NCBI RefSeq assembly: GCF_003046625.1 | Contig: NZ_QAAD01000006.1 | Span: 62,001 to 126,000 of the forward strand | Reading direction: 5' to 3' | DNA length: 64,000 nucleotides | From: Mangrovibacterium marinum | Lineage (GTDB): Bacteria; Bacteroidota; Bacteroidia; Bacteroidales; Prolixibacteraceae | Part shown: one piece after another, positions 15,925 through 25,350 of the stretch | Position numbering within the stretch: the stretch's first letter is position 1 | Layout of the letters: every line of letters starts with the position of its first letter | The notes under the pieces: generated by a model | The model's input: the letters and a program-made list of their open reading frames with translations, nothing else | Told to the model about the DNA's origin: nothing | The model's database searches: none | Position numbers and translations under genes: made by a program

Positions 15925-18714
15925 ATGTCTGATAATTCATCTCCCGATAAACGTTTATTTCTGCTCGATGCTTACGCGCTTATTTATCGCTCGTATTTTG
16001 CCTTCATCCGTAGTCCGCGATTCAATTCCAAAGGACTGAATACCTCGGCCATGCTGGGTTTCACCAACACGCTGGAAATGTTGCTGAGCAAGGAAAAACC
16101 AACGCACGTGGCTGTGGTATTCGATGTGCACGCGCCGACCTTCCGCCACGAGATGTATGAGCCCTACAAAGCAACCCGTGACGAGATGCCTGAAGATCTT
16201 CGGAAATCCATCCCCTGGGTTCGTAAGATCATTGAAGCCTATAATATTCCGATTATTGAGAAGGCTGGTTTTGAGGCCGACGATGTGATTGGCACACTCG
16301 CCAAAAAGGCAGGCGAGAACGGCTACACTACTTACATGATGACGCCCGATAAGGATTATGCGCAGTTGGTGACTCAGAATACCTTTATGTACAAACCGGG
16401 TCGTGGTGGCAACGATGTTGAAATCTGGGGTGTTGACGAGGTGAAGCAAAACTTTGAAGTGGAACGTCCCGAGCAGGTCATCGACATTCTGGGGCTGATG
16501 GGAGATACGGCCGACAACATTCCGGGCTGTCCGGGCATTGGCCCGAAAACAGCTATGAAACTGATCGGTAAATATGGCTCAATCGATAACATGTATGCCA
16601 ATATTAACGATCTGAAAGGCAAGCAAAAGGAAAAGTTGCAGGAAAATGAGGAGCAGGTTCGCCTTTCGCGTCAGTTGGTGGTCATTATTCAGGATGTGCC
16701 TGTTGCCTTTGATGAGGAAAGTCTGACCATGGCTGATCCGGATTGGGCAAAGTTGAAGGAAATTTTTACGGAGTTGGAATTCCGCTCAATGGTGCAAAAA
16801 ATAGAGAGCCTGAAGCCAGCCCAACCCGCCTTTGCACAGGGAACTTTATTTGGTGCTCCCGAAGCGCCGGCCGCAGCGAATGCTGTTGTTGAGACGAACT
16901 TTGCGACCATTAGTGATACGCCGCACGATTACTATCTGGTTGAAAATGCCATGCAGCGTGCCAGCCTGAAAGCCGAACTTTCGGTGCAGGATGAATTTTG
17001 CTTCGACACGGAGACAACCGGCTTGGACACCAGAAACGCCGAACTGGTGTGTTTGTCGTTTGCTTTCCGCAAAGGCGAAGCGTTTTGTGTGACTTTGCCG
17101 GAAGATCGGGCAGAGGCAACGAAGGTGCTCGAAGAGTTCCGCTTGATTTTTGAAGATGAAAATATTCGCAAAATCGGGCAGAACCTCAAGTATGATATTT
17201 CCATGCTGAAGCAATATGGGATGGATGTAAAAGGGCCGTTGTACGATACCATGATTGCTCATTACCTCATTCAACCCGAGTTGAAGCATAACCTGGATTA
17301 TTTGTGCGAAACTTACCTGAACTACCGGAAGGTTGAAACACAGGAGTTGATTGGCAAGAAAGGGAAAAACCAGAAAACCATGCGCGATGTGCCGGTGGAT
17401 CAGCTGCGCGACTATGCCTGCGAGGATGCCGACCTCACCCTTCAACTGAAACAGACGATTGATGGTAAGCTGGATGAAACAGGTGTTCGTTCGGTTTTCG
17501 AGGAAATTGAAATGCCGCTGATTGCTGTGCTCGCCGATATGGAAATGGCCGGCGTAACGCTGAACACCAAAGCGCTGGATGACTACGCCGGGGTGTTGCG
17601 TAAACAGATTGTCGATCTGGAAGCGGAGGTGAAAGAGCTGGCCGGCGAGGATTTCAACCTGTCATCGCCCAAGCAGTTGGGGCCGATTTTGTTCGAAAAG
17701 TTGAAAATTGATACGAATGCCAAAAGGACGAAAACCAAGCAATATTCGACTTCGGAGGAAGTGCTGATCAAGTTAGTGGACAAGCACCCAATCGTGTCCA
17801 AAATCCTCGATTTTCGGGGGTTGAAAAAGTTGTTGTCAACCTATGTTGAGGCTCTGCCCCAACTGGTTGATGCCAAGACCGGAAAGATCCATACGACCTT
17901 CAACCAAACGATTGCTGCTACCGGCCGTTTGAGCTCGACAAACCCGAACCTTCAGAATATCCCGATCCGCGATGAGAACGGCCGCGAAATCCGCCGGGCG
18001 TTTACTGCTTCGGATGACGAGCATCTGTTCCTGTCGGCCGACTACTCGCAAATCGAGTTGCGTATCATGGCAGCCTTGAGTAAGGACGAGCATCTGCTGG
18101 AGGCTTTCCGCAACGGACAGGATATTCACGCCGCCACGGCCGCCAAAATTTATAAAGTGCCTTTGGAAGAGGTGACGTCGGACATGCGGCGAAAAGCAAA
18201 AACAGCCAACTTCGGGATCATTTACGGAATTTCTGCTTTCGGTTTGTCGGAGCGACTGAACATTTCCCGCTCGGAAGCCAAAGGATTGATCGACGGCTAT
18301 TTCGAGAACTTTTCGCGGGTGAAGGAATACATGGATGAGTGTATTCAACTGGCACGCGAAAAAGGTTATGTGGAGACCATTAAAGGGCGTCGCCGTTACC
18401 TGAACGATATCAACTCGGCCAATGCGGTGGTGCGTGGCGTGGCTGAGCGAAACGCCATCAACGCGCCTATCCAGGGATCGGCTGCCGACATCATTAAGCT
18501 CGCCATGATCAACATCTGGAACGAGTTGAAAAAGCAAAAGCTGGAGGCCAAAATGTTGCTGCAGGTGCACGATGAATTGAACTTCGATGTTCCGAAAAGT
18601 GAGTTGGAACAAGTGAAGCAAATCGTAAAGGAGCAAATGGAAAAGGCCGTTGATGTTGGTTTGCCACTCGAAGTTGAAATGAATGCCGCACAAAACTGGC
18701 TGGAAGCACATTGA
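15925..18714 (+). CDS. polA: DNA polymerase I
   Basis: A 929-residue replicative-repair polymerase that fills gaps and removes RNA primers. The 5' nuclease domain (about 1-300) contains EADDVIGTLAKKA and DKDYAQLV. The 3'-5' exonuclease domain (about 340-510) keeps its metal ligands, with FDTETTGLD near 361 and EDADLTLQL near 490, so proofreading is probably active, as in E. coli. The polymerase domain shows DYSQIELRI near 706, the O-helix segment RRKAKTANFGIIYGIS near 750, and VHDELNFDV near 882. It is a stand-alone gene with terminators before and after it. The ATG at 15925 gives a normal N-terminus. Confidence 0.98.
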   Translation: MSDNSSPDKRLFLLDAYALIYRSYFAFIRSPRFNSKGLNTSAMLGFTNTLEMLLSKEKPTHVAVVFDVHAPTFRHEMYEPYKATRDEMPEDLRKSIPWVRKIIEAYNIPIIEKAGFEADDVIGTLAKKAGENGYTTYMMTPDKDYAQLVTQNTFMYKPGRGGNDVEIWGVDEVKQNFEVERPEQVIDILGLMGDTADNIPGCPGIGPKTAMKLIGKYGSIDNMYANINDLKGKQKEKLQENEEQVRLSRQLVVIIQDVPVAFDEESLTMADPDWAKLKEIFTELEFRSMVQKIESLKPAQPAFAQGTLFGAPEAPAAANAVVETNFATISDTPHDYYLVENAMQRASLKAELSVQDEFCFDTETTGLDTRNAELVCLSFAFRKGEAFCVTLPEDRAEATKVLEEFRLIFEDENIRKIGQNLKYDISMLKQYGMDVKGPLYDTMIAHYLIQPELKHNLDYLCETYLNYRKVETQELIGKKGKNQKTMRDVPVDQLRDYACEDADLTLQLKQTIDGKLDETGVRSVFEEIEMPLIAVLADMEMAGVTLNTKALDDYAGVLRKQIVDLEAEVKELAGEDFNLSSPKQLGPILFEKLKIDTNAKRTKTKQYSTSEEVLIKLVDKHPIVSKILDFRGLKKLLSTYVEALPQLVDAKTGKIHTTFNQTIAATGRLSSTNPNLQNIPIRDENGREIRRAFTASDDEHLFLSADYSQIELRIMAALSKDEHLLEAFRNGQDIHAATAAKIYKVPLEEVTSDMRRKAKTANFGIIYGISAFGLSERLNISRSEAKGLIDGYFENFSRVKEYMDECIQLAREKGYVETIKGRRRYLNDINSANAVVRGVAERNAINAPIQGSAADIIKLAMINIWNELKKQKLEAKMLLQVHDELNFDVPKSELEQVKQIVKEQMEKAVDVGLPLEVEMNAAQNWLEAH

Positions 18715-18725
18715 TGGAGAACACA

Positions 18726-18766
18726 ATTGAGGGTTTGACTTTGGAGTCAACCCCTCAATTTTTTTC
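18726..18766 (+). terminator. rho-independent terminator of polA
   Basis: ATTGAGGGTTTGACT pairs with AGTCAACCCCTCAAT (one T-G wobble) and is followed directly by a run of T. It starts 12 bases after the polA stop. Confidence 0.88.
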
Positions 18767-18773
18767 ACCCAAG

Positions 18774-18807
18774 AAAAAAGCAGAACCCAAATCTGGATCC
18801 TGCTTTT
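18774..18807 (-). terminator. terminator of the RND efflux operon
   Basis: On the minus strand AAAAGCAG pairs with CTGCTTTT, with further pairing inside (TCC with GGG), ending in a T run. It lies 26 bases beyond the DUF2892 stop and next to the polA terminator, so the convergent transcripts are separated. Confidence 0.75.
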
Positions 18808-18832
18808 CAGAATAAAACAACAAACCGGTGAT

Positions 18833-19015
18833 CTACTTCACCCCCGACTTCTTCAAAATATACTCCAGCGGGCAAAATTTAGTGAATGCCGATTGCAACA
18901 GGTTTAACCCCACAAAACCTGTAAAAAACAACCAGTTGATATTCACATAAACCGCCAGTAAAATGCTGACCAGCACAAATGTGCCTGCCACAGCGCGAAT
19001 AATTCTTTCAATCAT
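18833..19015 (-). CDS. DUF2892 (YgaP-like) small membrane protein
   Basis: A 60-residue inner-membrane protein: [20 protein letters not shown] then a second hydrophobic stretch ([19 protein letters not shown]) and the ending [13 protein letters not shown]. The RIIR start, two helices and the FCPLEYIL tail are the signature of DUF2892, the membrane part of YgaP-type proteins. Such small proteins often sit beside rhodanese or metal-efflux genes. Here it is the last gene of the TolC-HlyD-RND-PII-like run, 130 bases after the PII-like gene. The cysteine in the tail could take part in thiol chemistry, but nothing in the sequence proves a role. Confidence 0.82.
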   Translation of the reverse strand: MIERIIRAVAGTFVLVSILLAVYVNINWLFFTGFVGLNLLQSAFTKFCPLEYILKKSGVK

Positions 19016-19075
19016 ATTTTTCTTTTTTGATGTATAAATTTCTTCAATCGATTTCCCGGGTTTTGAATGACCAGG

Positions 19076-19131
19076 AGTCGTGAGACATGAGTAATTCGTT
19101 TCTTTCTCACGACTCGTTACTCACATCTCAC
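19076..19131. repeat. overlapping inverted repeats between the PII-like and DUF2892 genes
   Basis: AGTCGTGAG at 19076-19084 pairs perfectly with CTCACGACT at 19106-19114. The overlapping GTGAGACATGAGTAA at 19080-19094 pairs with TTACTCACATCTCAC at 19117-19131 with two mismatches. The two hairpins share the 5' arm and cannot form together. It may be a repetitive intergenic element or an mRNA processing signal. Confidence 0.6.
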
Positions 19132-19145
19132 AACGTAAATTTTGT

Positions 19146-19457
19146 TTATACTGATTTTTCGACCCCAACGATGTAGGCATTCATCGGGCTCATGCCTTGG
19201 ATCGTATTGTTGAAATCATCCACACGTTTCAGCAATTCTTCTGCTTTGTCGGCAGCCAGGAAGCTAAACGAAACCATGTAGTTGTATGGATTTTTGGTCG
19301 ATCCAAACCAGTTCGAGTAATCAGATGTGCCATCAGCGTTTTTCATAAAGCCTTCAACATCCATCTCGCTGTAAGCATTGATGTGGATGGACTTGAAGAT
19401 CTGCTTGAGCTCATCCTGGTAAGCCTTCACACATTGGATAATGACAAACTTCATCAT
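19146..19457 (-). CDS. PII-like small protein of an efflux operon
   Basis: A 103-residue soluble protein (102 from the second Met) with the size and pattern of the PII/CutA ferredoxin-like superfamily. It has an initial beta strand (MKFVIIQCV), a helix (YQDELKQIFKSIHI), and a loop region with aromatic residues (SDYSNWFGSTKNPYNY). A second half follows with VSFSFLAADKAEELLKRVDDFN and the closing strand AYIVGVEKS. Its start codon overlaps the RND pump stop (ATGA), so its amount is tied to the pump. PII-like proteins next to metal RND pumps are known as a genomic pattern. A role as a sensor or modulator of the pump is inference, and the fold assignment needs a structure prediction. Confidence 0.55.
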   Translation of the reverse strand: MMKFVIIQCVKAYQDELKQIFKSIHINAYSEMDVEGFMKNADGTSDYSNWFGSTKNPYNYMVSFSFLAADKAEELLKRVDDFNNTIQGMSPMNAYIVGVEKSV

Positions 19458-22400
19458 AATTCTTCGGTTTTTTCAGGTTGAATGATGTCTTCCGTTTCCG
19501 GGTATTTTTTCTTTTCAGTCATGTAGTAGATCAAGGGCACAATGACCAGCGTCAGGAAGGTTGAAGCGATACTACCGCCCATCAGCGAGATGGCCAATCC
19601 CTGGAAGATCGGGTCGAAAAGGATGACCACGGCACCGATGACCACTGTTCCCGCAGTCAGCAGGATTGGCGTTGTACGCACAGCCCCGGCTTCAATTACA
19701 GCGTCCTTCAATGGCGTGCCATCGGCCAGCCGGAGGTTGATAAAGTCGATCAGCAAGATGGCATTTCGGACCATGATCCCCGCCAGCGCGATCAACCCGA
19801 TCATGGATGTGGCGGTGAAGAAGGCACCCATCAGCCAGTGCCCGATGAGGATACCAACCAGCGACAGCGGGATGGAAATCATCATCACAAACGGCACTTT
19901 GAAGTTCTGGAACCAACCGATGATCAGCATGTAGATGACCAGCAGCACAACAGCGAAAGCGGTACCGAGGTCGCGGAATACTTCGTAGGTGATCTGCCAC
20001 TCGCCGTCCCATTTCACACTGTAGTTATCTTGCGTGAAAGGTTGTTCGGTGTACTCTTCGCTCAGTGAATAACCTTCCGGCAGTTGGATGCCCTTCAGTT
20101 TTTCCGACATGTCGAGAATGGCATACACCGGGCTTTCCAGGTTTCCGGCAACATCGGCCGTAACGTAAACCACACGACGTTGATTTTTCCGGTAGATGCT
20201 TTTGTCCTGAATGCCTTTGTCAACTTCAACAACATCGCCCAGAGCCACCATTTGACCGGTTTTGCTTAGGATGTTGATGTTCTTCAGTTCATTCAGTCCC
20301 GAGCGGTCTTTCTCGCCCAGGCGAAGTTTAATGCCCGTTTGTTCGTATTCTTTTTCCTGGTACAGTTGCGATACTTCCTGTCCGCCCAGAGCCATGGCCA
20401 AACTTTGAGTGACCTGTTGTGTGGTCAGTCCCAGCAAGGCGGCTTTTTCCTTCAGTACATTGAATTTGTATTCAATCTGGTCGTCTTCCGGGTACCAGTC
20501 AATGTCTACCACGTCAGCTGTTTCCGAGAAGATCTTTTTCACATCGTGGGCGATCTTCGTCTGCGTATCCAAGTCCGGTCCGTAAACTTCGGCCACCAGT
20601 GTTGACAAGACCGGCGGGCCCGGAGGAACTTCCACAACTTTCACATTGGCCTTGTATTTTTTCCCGATTGCCTGTAATCCGGGGCGAAGGGCTTTGGCAA
20701 TGTCGTGCGACTGTTCCTTGCGATCGCCTTTGTCGGTCAGGTTCACCTGGATGTCGGCAAGATTGGCTCCCTGGCGCAGGTCGTAATGACGTACCAAACC
20801 ATTGAAGTTCATCGGCGAAGCCGTTCCAACGTAAGTCTGGTAATTCAGCACGTTGTCCTGCAAGGCGATGTAAGCAGCCAGCTCTTTGGTAACAGCGGCT
20901 GTGCGTTCTAGTGTCGTACCTTCGGGCATATCAACCACCACCTGGAATTCGTTTTTATTATCGAACGGCAACATTTTCACAGCCACCATTTTGAAATAAA
21001 TCAAAGTCATGGAAGCCAGCAACAAAACGGTTACGCCAATAATGAATCCCCAGCGCTTGAACGGCGATTCCAGCATCGGGCTGATGGTCTTCTTGTACAG
21101 TTTGTAGATCATCGAATCTTCCATGCGGAACTCCTTCTCTTCACCTTTGTCGTGTTTCAACAGGCGGTAAGCCAGGTACGGTGTGATGGTCAAAGCCACC
21201 AGCAGGGAGAAGATCATGGCGATAGAGGCACCGATTGGCATTGGGCTCATGTAGGGGCCCATCAAACCACTTACGAAGACCATTGGCAGCACGGCTGCAA
21301 TTACGGTGAAGGTGGCCAGAATGGTTGGGTTCCCCACCTCGTCGATGGAGCGCAGGGCTGCCTGGATGAAGGGCAGCTTCTTCATTTTGAAGTGCCTGTG
21401 CATGTTCTCGGCAATGATGATGGAGTCGTCGACCACGATACCGGTCACGAAAACCAACGCGAACAGGGTAATCCGGTTCAGGGTGTAATCGAGGAAATAG
21501 TAGCTGAACATGGTCAGGGCGAAGGTGATAGGAACCGAGAGGAACACCACCAGGCCACCGCGCCATCCCATGGCCAGCATTACCACAAAGGTCACCGAAA
21601 TGATGGCACCGGCTAAGTGCATCAACAGTTCGGATACTTTGTGCGAAGCTGTTTCCCCGTAGTTGCGGGTCACGGTTACGTTGACGTCTTCAGGTATGAG
21701 GTCTTTTTTCAGGATATCTAATTTTTGCAGAATCTCGTCGGATACACGCATGGCATCGGCGCCGCGGCGTTTCGCGATGGAGATGGTCACGGCAGGGTAC
21801 TCACCCGGATAGTCCGATTTATTTTCGTCGATATGCGCGTAACCAAACTCGACGTATTGCACCGGCTCTTGCGGTCCATCGATGATATCGGCCACTTGTT
21901 TCAGGTAAACCGGGTGATCGTTGTAAACACCGACAACCAGGTTCTCCACGTCGTCCGACGATTTCAGGAACTCGCCGGCTTCAACCAGGTATTCCGTATC
22001 GTTTTTGCTGAATGAACCGGCCTGGAATTGACCGTTAGCCAGCTGAATTTGCTGGGCAATCATCAAGGCATCAACATGAGCAGCGGCCATTTTTTCGTTG
22101 TTCAATACCACGCGAATTTCGCGGGAACGGCCACCGATCACTTTGGTCTCCGAGACGTCGGTTACCTGCTCAATCTCGTTGTTCAGTTCCTGCGCCATGC
22201 GCTTCAGTTGATAGTCGTCGTAGTTTTCGCTCCACAAGGTCAACCCCAGTACGGGAACGTCATCGATGGAACGCGTTTTTACGAGTGGTAGTGAAGTTCC
22301 GGCGGGCATTTGGTCCATGTGCTTCATGATCTCGTTGTACATTTTCACCAGCGAGCGTTCAATATCTTCGCCTACATAGAATTGTACAATCAACATGGCC

Positions 22401-22678
22401 TGGCCCGGCATCGAGGTTGAATACACGTATTCAACACCCGGAATATTGGCAACAACTTTCTCCAGCGGCTGCATCACACGCGACTCAATTTCCTTGGGGC
22501 TTGCACCCGGATAGCGGAAAAAGATGTCGGCAATTGGTACGTCAATCTGAGGTTCTTCCTCCCTCGGAGTAAGGTACGAGCTGTACATCCCGATGATCAG
22601 AAAAGCGACCATCAAGAGGGGCGTCAGCTTCGAGTTTATAAATAGTTTGGCGATTCCGCCTGCAAATCCTGTCTTCAT
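19454..22678 (-). CDS. RND efflux transporter permease (AcrB family)
   Basis: A 1074-residue inner-membrane pump driven by protons. It has the two-fold RND layout: helix 1 near 12-32, a large periplasmic loop with porter signatures (FFRYPGASPKEIESRV, MPGQAMLIVQF), then helices 2-6, a second large loop, and helices 8-12. The helix-4 proton relay is visible as VTGIVVDDSIIIAENMHRH near 400-418, including the aspartate pair. AGIMVRNAILLIDFINLR near 965 is the matching helix-10 segment. The operon order is TolC, HlyD, RND, PII-like, DUF2892. The sequence alone does not separate a drug pump from a metal pump; the PII-like and ArsR context slightly favours metals or thiol-reactive compounds. Confidence 0.94.
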   Translation of the reverse strand: MKTGFAGGIAKLFINSKLTPLLMVAFLIIGMYSSYLTPREEEPQIDVPIADIFFRYPGASPKEIESRVMQPLEKVVANIPGVEYVYSTSMPGQAMLIVQFYVGEDIERSLVKMYNEIMKHMDQMPAGTSLPLVKTRSIDDVPVLGLTLWSENYDDYQLKRMAQELNNEIEQVTDVSETKVIGGRSREIRVVLNNEKMAAAHVDALMIAQQIQLANGQFQAGSFSKNDTEYLVEAGEFLKSSDDVENLVVGVYNDHPVYLKQVADIIDGPQEPVQYVEFGYAHIDENKSDYPGEYPAVTISIAKRRGADAMRVSDEILQKLDILKKDLIPEDVNVTVTRNYGETASHKVSELLMHLAGAIISVTFVVMLAMGWRGGLVVFLSVPITFALTMFSYYFLDYTLNRITLFALVFVTGIVVDDSIIIAENMHRHFKMKKLPFIQAALRSIDEVGNPTILATFTVIAAVLPMVFVSGLMGPYMSPMPIGASIAMIFSLLVALTITPYLAYRLLKHDKGEEKEFRMEDSMIYKLYKKTISPMLESPFKRWGFIIGVTVLLLASMTLIYFKMVAVKMLPFDNKNEFQVVVDMPEGTTLERTAAVTKELAAYIALQDNVLNYQTYVGTASPMNFNGLVRHYDLRQGANLADIQVNLTDKGDRKEQSHDIAKALRPGLQAIGKKYKANVKVVEVPPGPPVLSTLVAEVYGPDLDTQTKIAHDVKKIFSETADVVDIDWYPEDDQIEYKFNVLKEKAALLGLTTQQVTQSLAMALGGQEVSQLYQEKEYEQTGIKLRLGEKDRSGLNELKNINILSKTGQMVALGDVVEVDKGIQDKSIYRKNQRRVVYVTADVAGNLESPVYAILDMSEKLKGIQLPEGYSLSEEYTEQPFTQDNYSVKWDGEWQITYEVFRDLGTAFAVVLLVIYMLIIGWFQNFKVPFVMMISIPLSLVGILIGHWLMGAFFTATSMIGLIALAGIMVRNAILLIDFINLRLADGTPLKDAVIEAGAVRTTPILLTAGTVVIGAVVILFDPIFQGLAISLMGGSIASTFLTLVIVPLIYYMTEKKKYPETEDIIQPEKTEEL

Positions 22679-22688
22679 ACTGTTCTGC

Positions 22689-23783
22689 TTATTTGTTTAC
22701 AACCAGTGCTCCGTCGAACAATTTTCCTTCGCTCGACAAAATGTATTTCTCACCATCGCTTAATCCCGAAAGGATTTCAATAGAATCGCCGTAGCTTTTA
22801 CCCGTGCGGACCCAGCGCAGCAGCGATGTTCCGGCCTGGCTCACGGTGTATAAGCCAACCAGCTGACCGCGGGTTACCAAACTGCTTTGGGGGATTAAAA
22901 TCATTGGTTGGGTGCCTTCTTCGTAGTTCACCGTTGCAAACATGCCACTGTATAGTTGTTTGGCGTCGGCGCCGGATGTGTTTAGCAGAACTTTGGCTTC
23001 GAACTGGCTGCCGGTGTTGGTCGACGACGGGTTGATTTCAGAAACGGTACCACCAATTTCCAATCCAGGAACAGAGGTGAATTGCACGTTGACGGGTGAA
23101 TTCAGTTCCAGGCGAGAAATGTCGCTTTCCGGAATGCGGGCGTAAACTTTCCATTGGCTTGGACTTTCTATGCTTAGCAAGGGCATACCCGGGTTGGCCA
23201 TATCGCCTTCCTGCACAAACTTACCGGTGATGACACCGCTGTACGGAGCGCGAATGGCCGTGTAACGCAGCGATTCTTCTACTTCCTGTTCCATTTGGTT
23301 AACCGCATCCAGGCGCGCTTTCGACATTTGGTAGCGGGTACGCATGTCGTCCATTTCTTTGTCCGAAGCGCTTTTGTTTTTGTAGAGCGCTTCGTAACGT
23401 TTCAGATCTTTCTCGGCGCTTTCGTAAGCGGTGCTTGCTTCCACTTTGCTGGCTTCAACCTGTGCTTTTTTAGCCAAAATATCCTGGTTGCGAATTTGAA
23501 TCAGCAGGTCACCCGCATTCACTTTTTGACCGGGTTTTACATAAACCTTTTGCACTTGCCCCATCACACGGGTGCTGAGGTTCGATTGTTTGTCGGCCTG
23601 CAGCTTTCCGGAGAAACTGTATTGTACCGGGTAGTTGGTCTCCTGGGCCGTTGCTACTTTGGCGGTGATGCTGTGTTCAGGGGTTCTTTCTTGCTTGTCC
23701 TTGCTTCCGCAAGAAGTCAGCGACAGCGTTGCTGTTGTTACAGCAAGCAGCATAAGTTTGGTTTTATTCATACGAGTTTTCAT
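22689..23783 (-). CDS. RND efflux periplasmic adaptor (HlyD/MFP family) lipoprotein
   Basis: A 364-residue membrane-fusion protein linking the RND pump to the TolC channel. The lipobox LSLTSC lies near residue 24 of the chosen start (MKTRMNKTKL), so the protein is lipid-anchored. The biotinyl-lipoyl half motifs are present (GQVQKVYVKPGQKVNAGDLL and IRAPYSGVITGKFVQEGD), flanking a helical hairpin at about 90-165 (AKKAQVEASKVEASTAYESA). A beta-barrel and a membrane-proximal domain follow. The ATG at 23783 is chosen because the further-upstream start at 23831 would run into the tolC coding region. It sits 10 bases before the RND gene and is certainly co-transcribed. Confidence 0.92.
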   Translation of the reverse strand: MKTRMNKTKLMLLAVTTATLSLTSCGSKDKQERTPEHSITAKVATAQETNYPVQYSFSGKLQADKQSNLSTRVMGQVQKVYVKPGQKVNAGDLLIQIRNQDILAKKAQVEASKVEASTAYESAEKDLKRYEALYKNKSASDKEMDDMRTRYQMSKARLDAVNQMEQEVEESLRYTAIRAPYSGVITGKFVQEGDMANPGMPLLSIESPSQWKVYARIPESDISRLELNSPVNVQFTSVPGLEIGGTVSEINPSSTNTGSQFEAKVLLNTSGADAKQLYSGMFATVNYEEGTQPMILIPQSSLVTRGQLVGLYTVSQAGTSLLRWVRTGKSYGDSIEILSGLSDGEKYILSSEGKLFDGALVVNK

Positions 23784-23796
23784 TGTTATCGTGGCG

Positions 23797-25131
23797 TTAT
23801 TCGTTAATATCTTTTTCGAGTAATAATTCAAGTTGAAAGACGGCTTCCTTGTAGTTGTAAATGGCCTGGATGAATTCGAGGTTTTTTTGTGATGACAGCG
23901 CTTCGGCCATCAGTAGTTCGGTTGTTTTTTCCAGGCCTTGTGCAAAGCGGTCGTTGCGAATGCGGAACGATTCAGCAGCTTGCTCCCTGGCCAATTTGCC
24001 CGATTGCACCTGTTGGTATTTCAGTTCCACATTTCGTTTGGCCTGGTTCAATTGAATTTGGCTTTGCGACAGATAGTCTTCGTAATTGTACTGTGCTTCC
24101 TGTAATTGCGCTTTGGCATGCTGCGCGCTGCCCACGTTTTTGTAGCCACCAAACAGGTTCCAGCTCAGGCTTGCTCCAACCAGGTAGTTGTTGGCCGAAG
24201 TTCCCAGCAATTTACTGTCGTTCCACTCGTAGGCTCCAAAAGCGTTGAGGCGGGGTACAAACTTCATCTTTTCAGATTTCAGCATGTTCTCGGCTCCCTG
24301 AATTTGCTTTTGGATGGCCTGAACATCGGAGCGGCTTTCGATGGTTGTTTCCGATGCTTGCCAGACCGCCAGTGTCGGCGATTGGATCATCGGGTCGGTT
24401 GTTTCAATAGGCGTATTTAAATCAACACCCAGTAAATGGGCAAGGAATTCGTTGGCCGATTGCATGTTGTTTTGGGCTTCCAACAACTGGTTTTTGCGCT
24501 CGTCAACCCGAACCATGGCCTCCAAAACGTCGGCATGTTTGACAAAGCCCTGGGCTTCGTTGTCTTTGGTGAGTTTCAGGGCATCCTCGGCAACCTTTAC
24601 CGAAGTTTCCAATACGCCAACGGCGTTTTGAGCAAGTTCCAGCATAAAATAGGCCTTCTTCACCTGGTAGCGAATATTAGCTTTTACGCGCTGGGTTTGC
24701 AGGCTCATGGCCTCGTACTGGTTTTTGGCAGCCTTGCGGGCATAAATACCATCGAGGTTGAGAAGCGGTTGCTGCACTTCCAGCTTGGTGTTGAAGTTGT
24801 CAATCCGGCCCGGATCATTCAAAGTCGCCGGGTCGAAATCGGCTTGAGTGACAATTTCCTGTTTCAGTTTAAAACCGAAAGACGAAAGCGGATCGTTGGT
24901 GGCGACACCGGTGGTGCTCACCGTTAGTCCGGGCAGAAAGACGGAATTGGTCATTCGGTACTGACCGCGGGCTGCCAACTCACGTGCTTCGGCACTTTTG
25001 CTTGCCAGGTTGTTCTCCTCGGCCAATTGAAGAGCTTCCTGTAAGCTCAATTGCCGTTTGCTTTGGCTACTGGCTAAAATGGGTAAAGCCAGCATCGCTA
25101 AAAGGAGTAAGAGGTGATCAATTTTACGCAT
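23797..25131 (-). CDS. TolC-family outer-membrane efflux protein
   Basis: A 444-residue outer-membrane channel. A signal peptide covers ~1-22 (LLLLLAMLALPILASSQ). Two OEP repeats follow: LSLQEALQLAEENNLASKSAEAREL near 27-50, and the second with AWQASETTIESRSDVQAIQKQIQGAE near 260-285. Long heptad-rich helices lie between, as expected for the trimeric tunnel. It is the first gene of the efflux operon and lies 13 bases before the adaptor gene. A TATATTTG -7 element is 30 bases upstream of the start. Confidence 0.92.
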   Translation of the reverse strand: MRKIDHLLLLLAMLALPILASSQSKRQLSLQEALQLAEENNLASKSAEARELAARGQYRMTNSVFLPGLTVSTTGVATNDPLSSFGFKLKQEIVTQADFDPATLNDPGRIDNFNTKLEVQQPLLNLDGIYARKAAKNQYEAMSLQTQRVKANIRYQVKKAYFMLELAQNAVGVLETSVKVAEDALKLTKDNEAQGFVKHADVLEAMVRVDERKNQLLEAQNNMQSANEFLAHLLGVDLNTPIETTDPMIQSPTLAVWQASETTIESRSDVQAIQKQIQGAENMLKSEKMKFVPRLNAFGAYEWNDSKLLGTSANNYLVGASLSWNLFGGYKNVGSAQHAKAQLQEAQYNYEDYLSQSQIQLNQAKRNVELKYQQVQSGKLAREQAAESFRIRNDRFAQGLEKTTELLMAEALSSQKNLEFIQAIYNYKEAVFQLELLLEKDINE

Positions 25132-25160
25132 ATCTGATTTTGTGTTTTAAATTCCTGCGA

Positions 25161-25168
25161 CAAATATA
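25161..25168 (-). promoter_or_regulatory. -7 promoter element of the RND efflux operon
   Basis: TATATTTG on the minus strand, identical to the arsR -7 element and followed by TCG rather than CAT. The -33 region is poor and AT-rich, which would fit a regulated promoter. No copy of the GTCTAAC palindrome is found here. Confidence 0.55.
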
Positions 25169-25350
25169 TTGAAATATGCAGAAATCTATATGTGTGGATG
25201 TGATTGGTTTTTTCTATTGCAGAATCGATTTTTTTGATCAATATACTAAGAATTTGATTTTAAGTCAAGTAGTGAGCGTGGGATGGATGTGAATAGGAGT
25301 TGTATTTCGGTGTGGTAAATGTAAAGGGCAGGAATGAAGCGAGTTAAAGT

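Noticed and set aside
17836-18768. Minus-strand ORF of 310 codons
   Set aside because: Antisense shadow of the polA polymerase domain.
25161-25200. ArsR operator before the RND operon
   Set aside because: Short inverted runs such as ATATT/AATAT occur in AT-rich promoter DNA but do not match the GTCTAAC palindrome.
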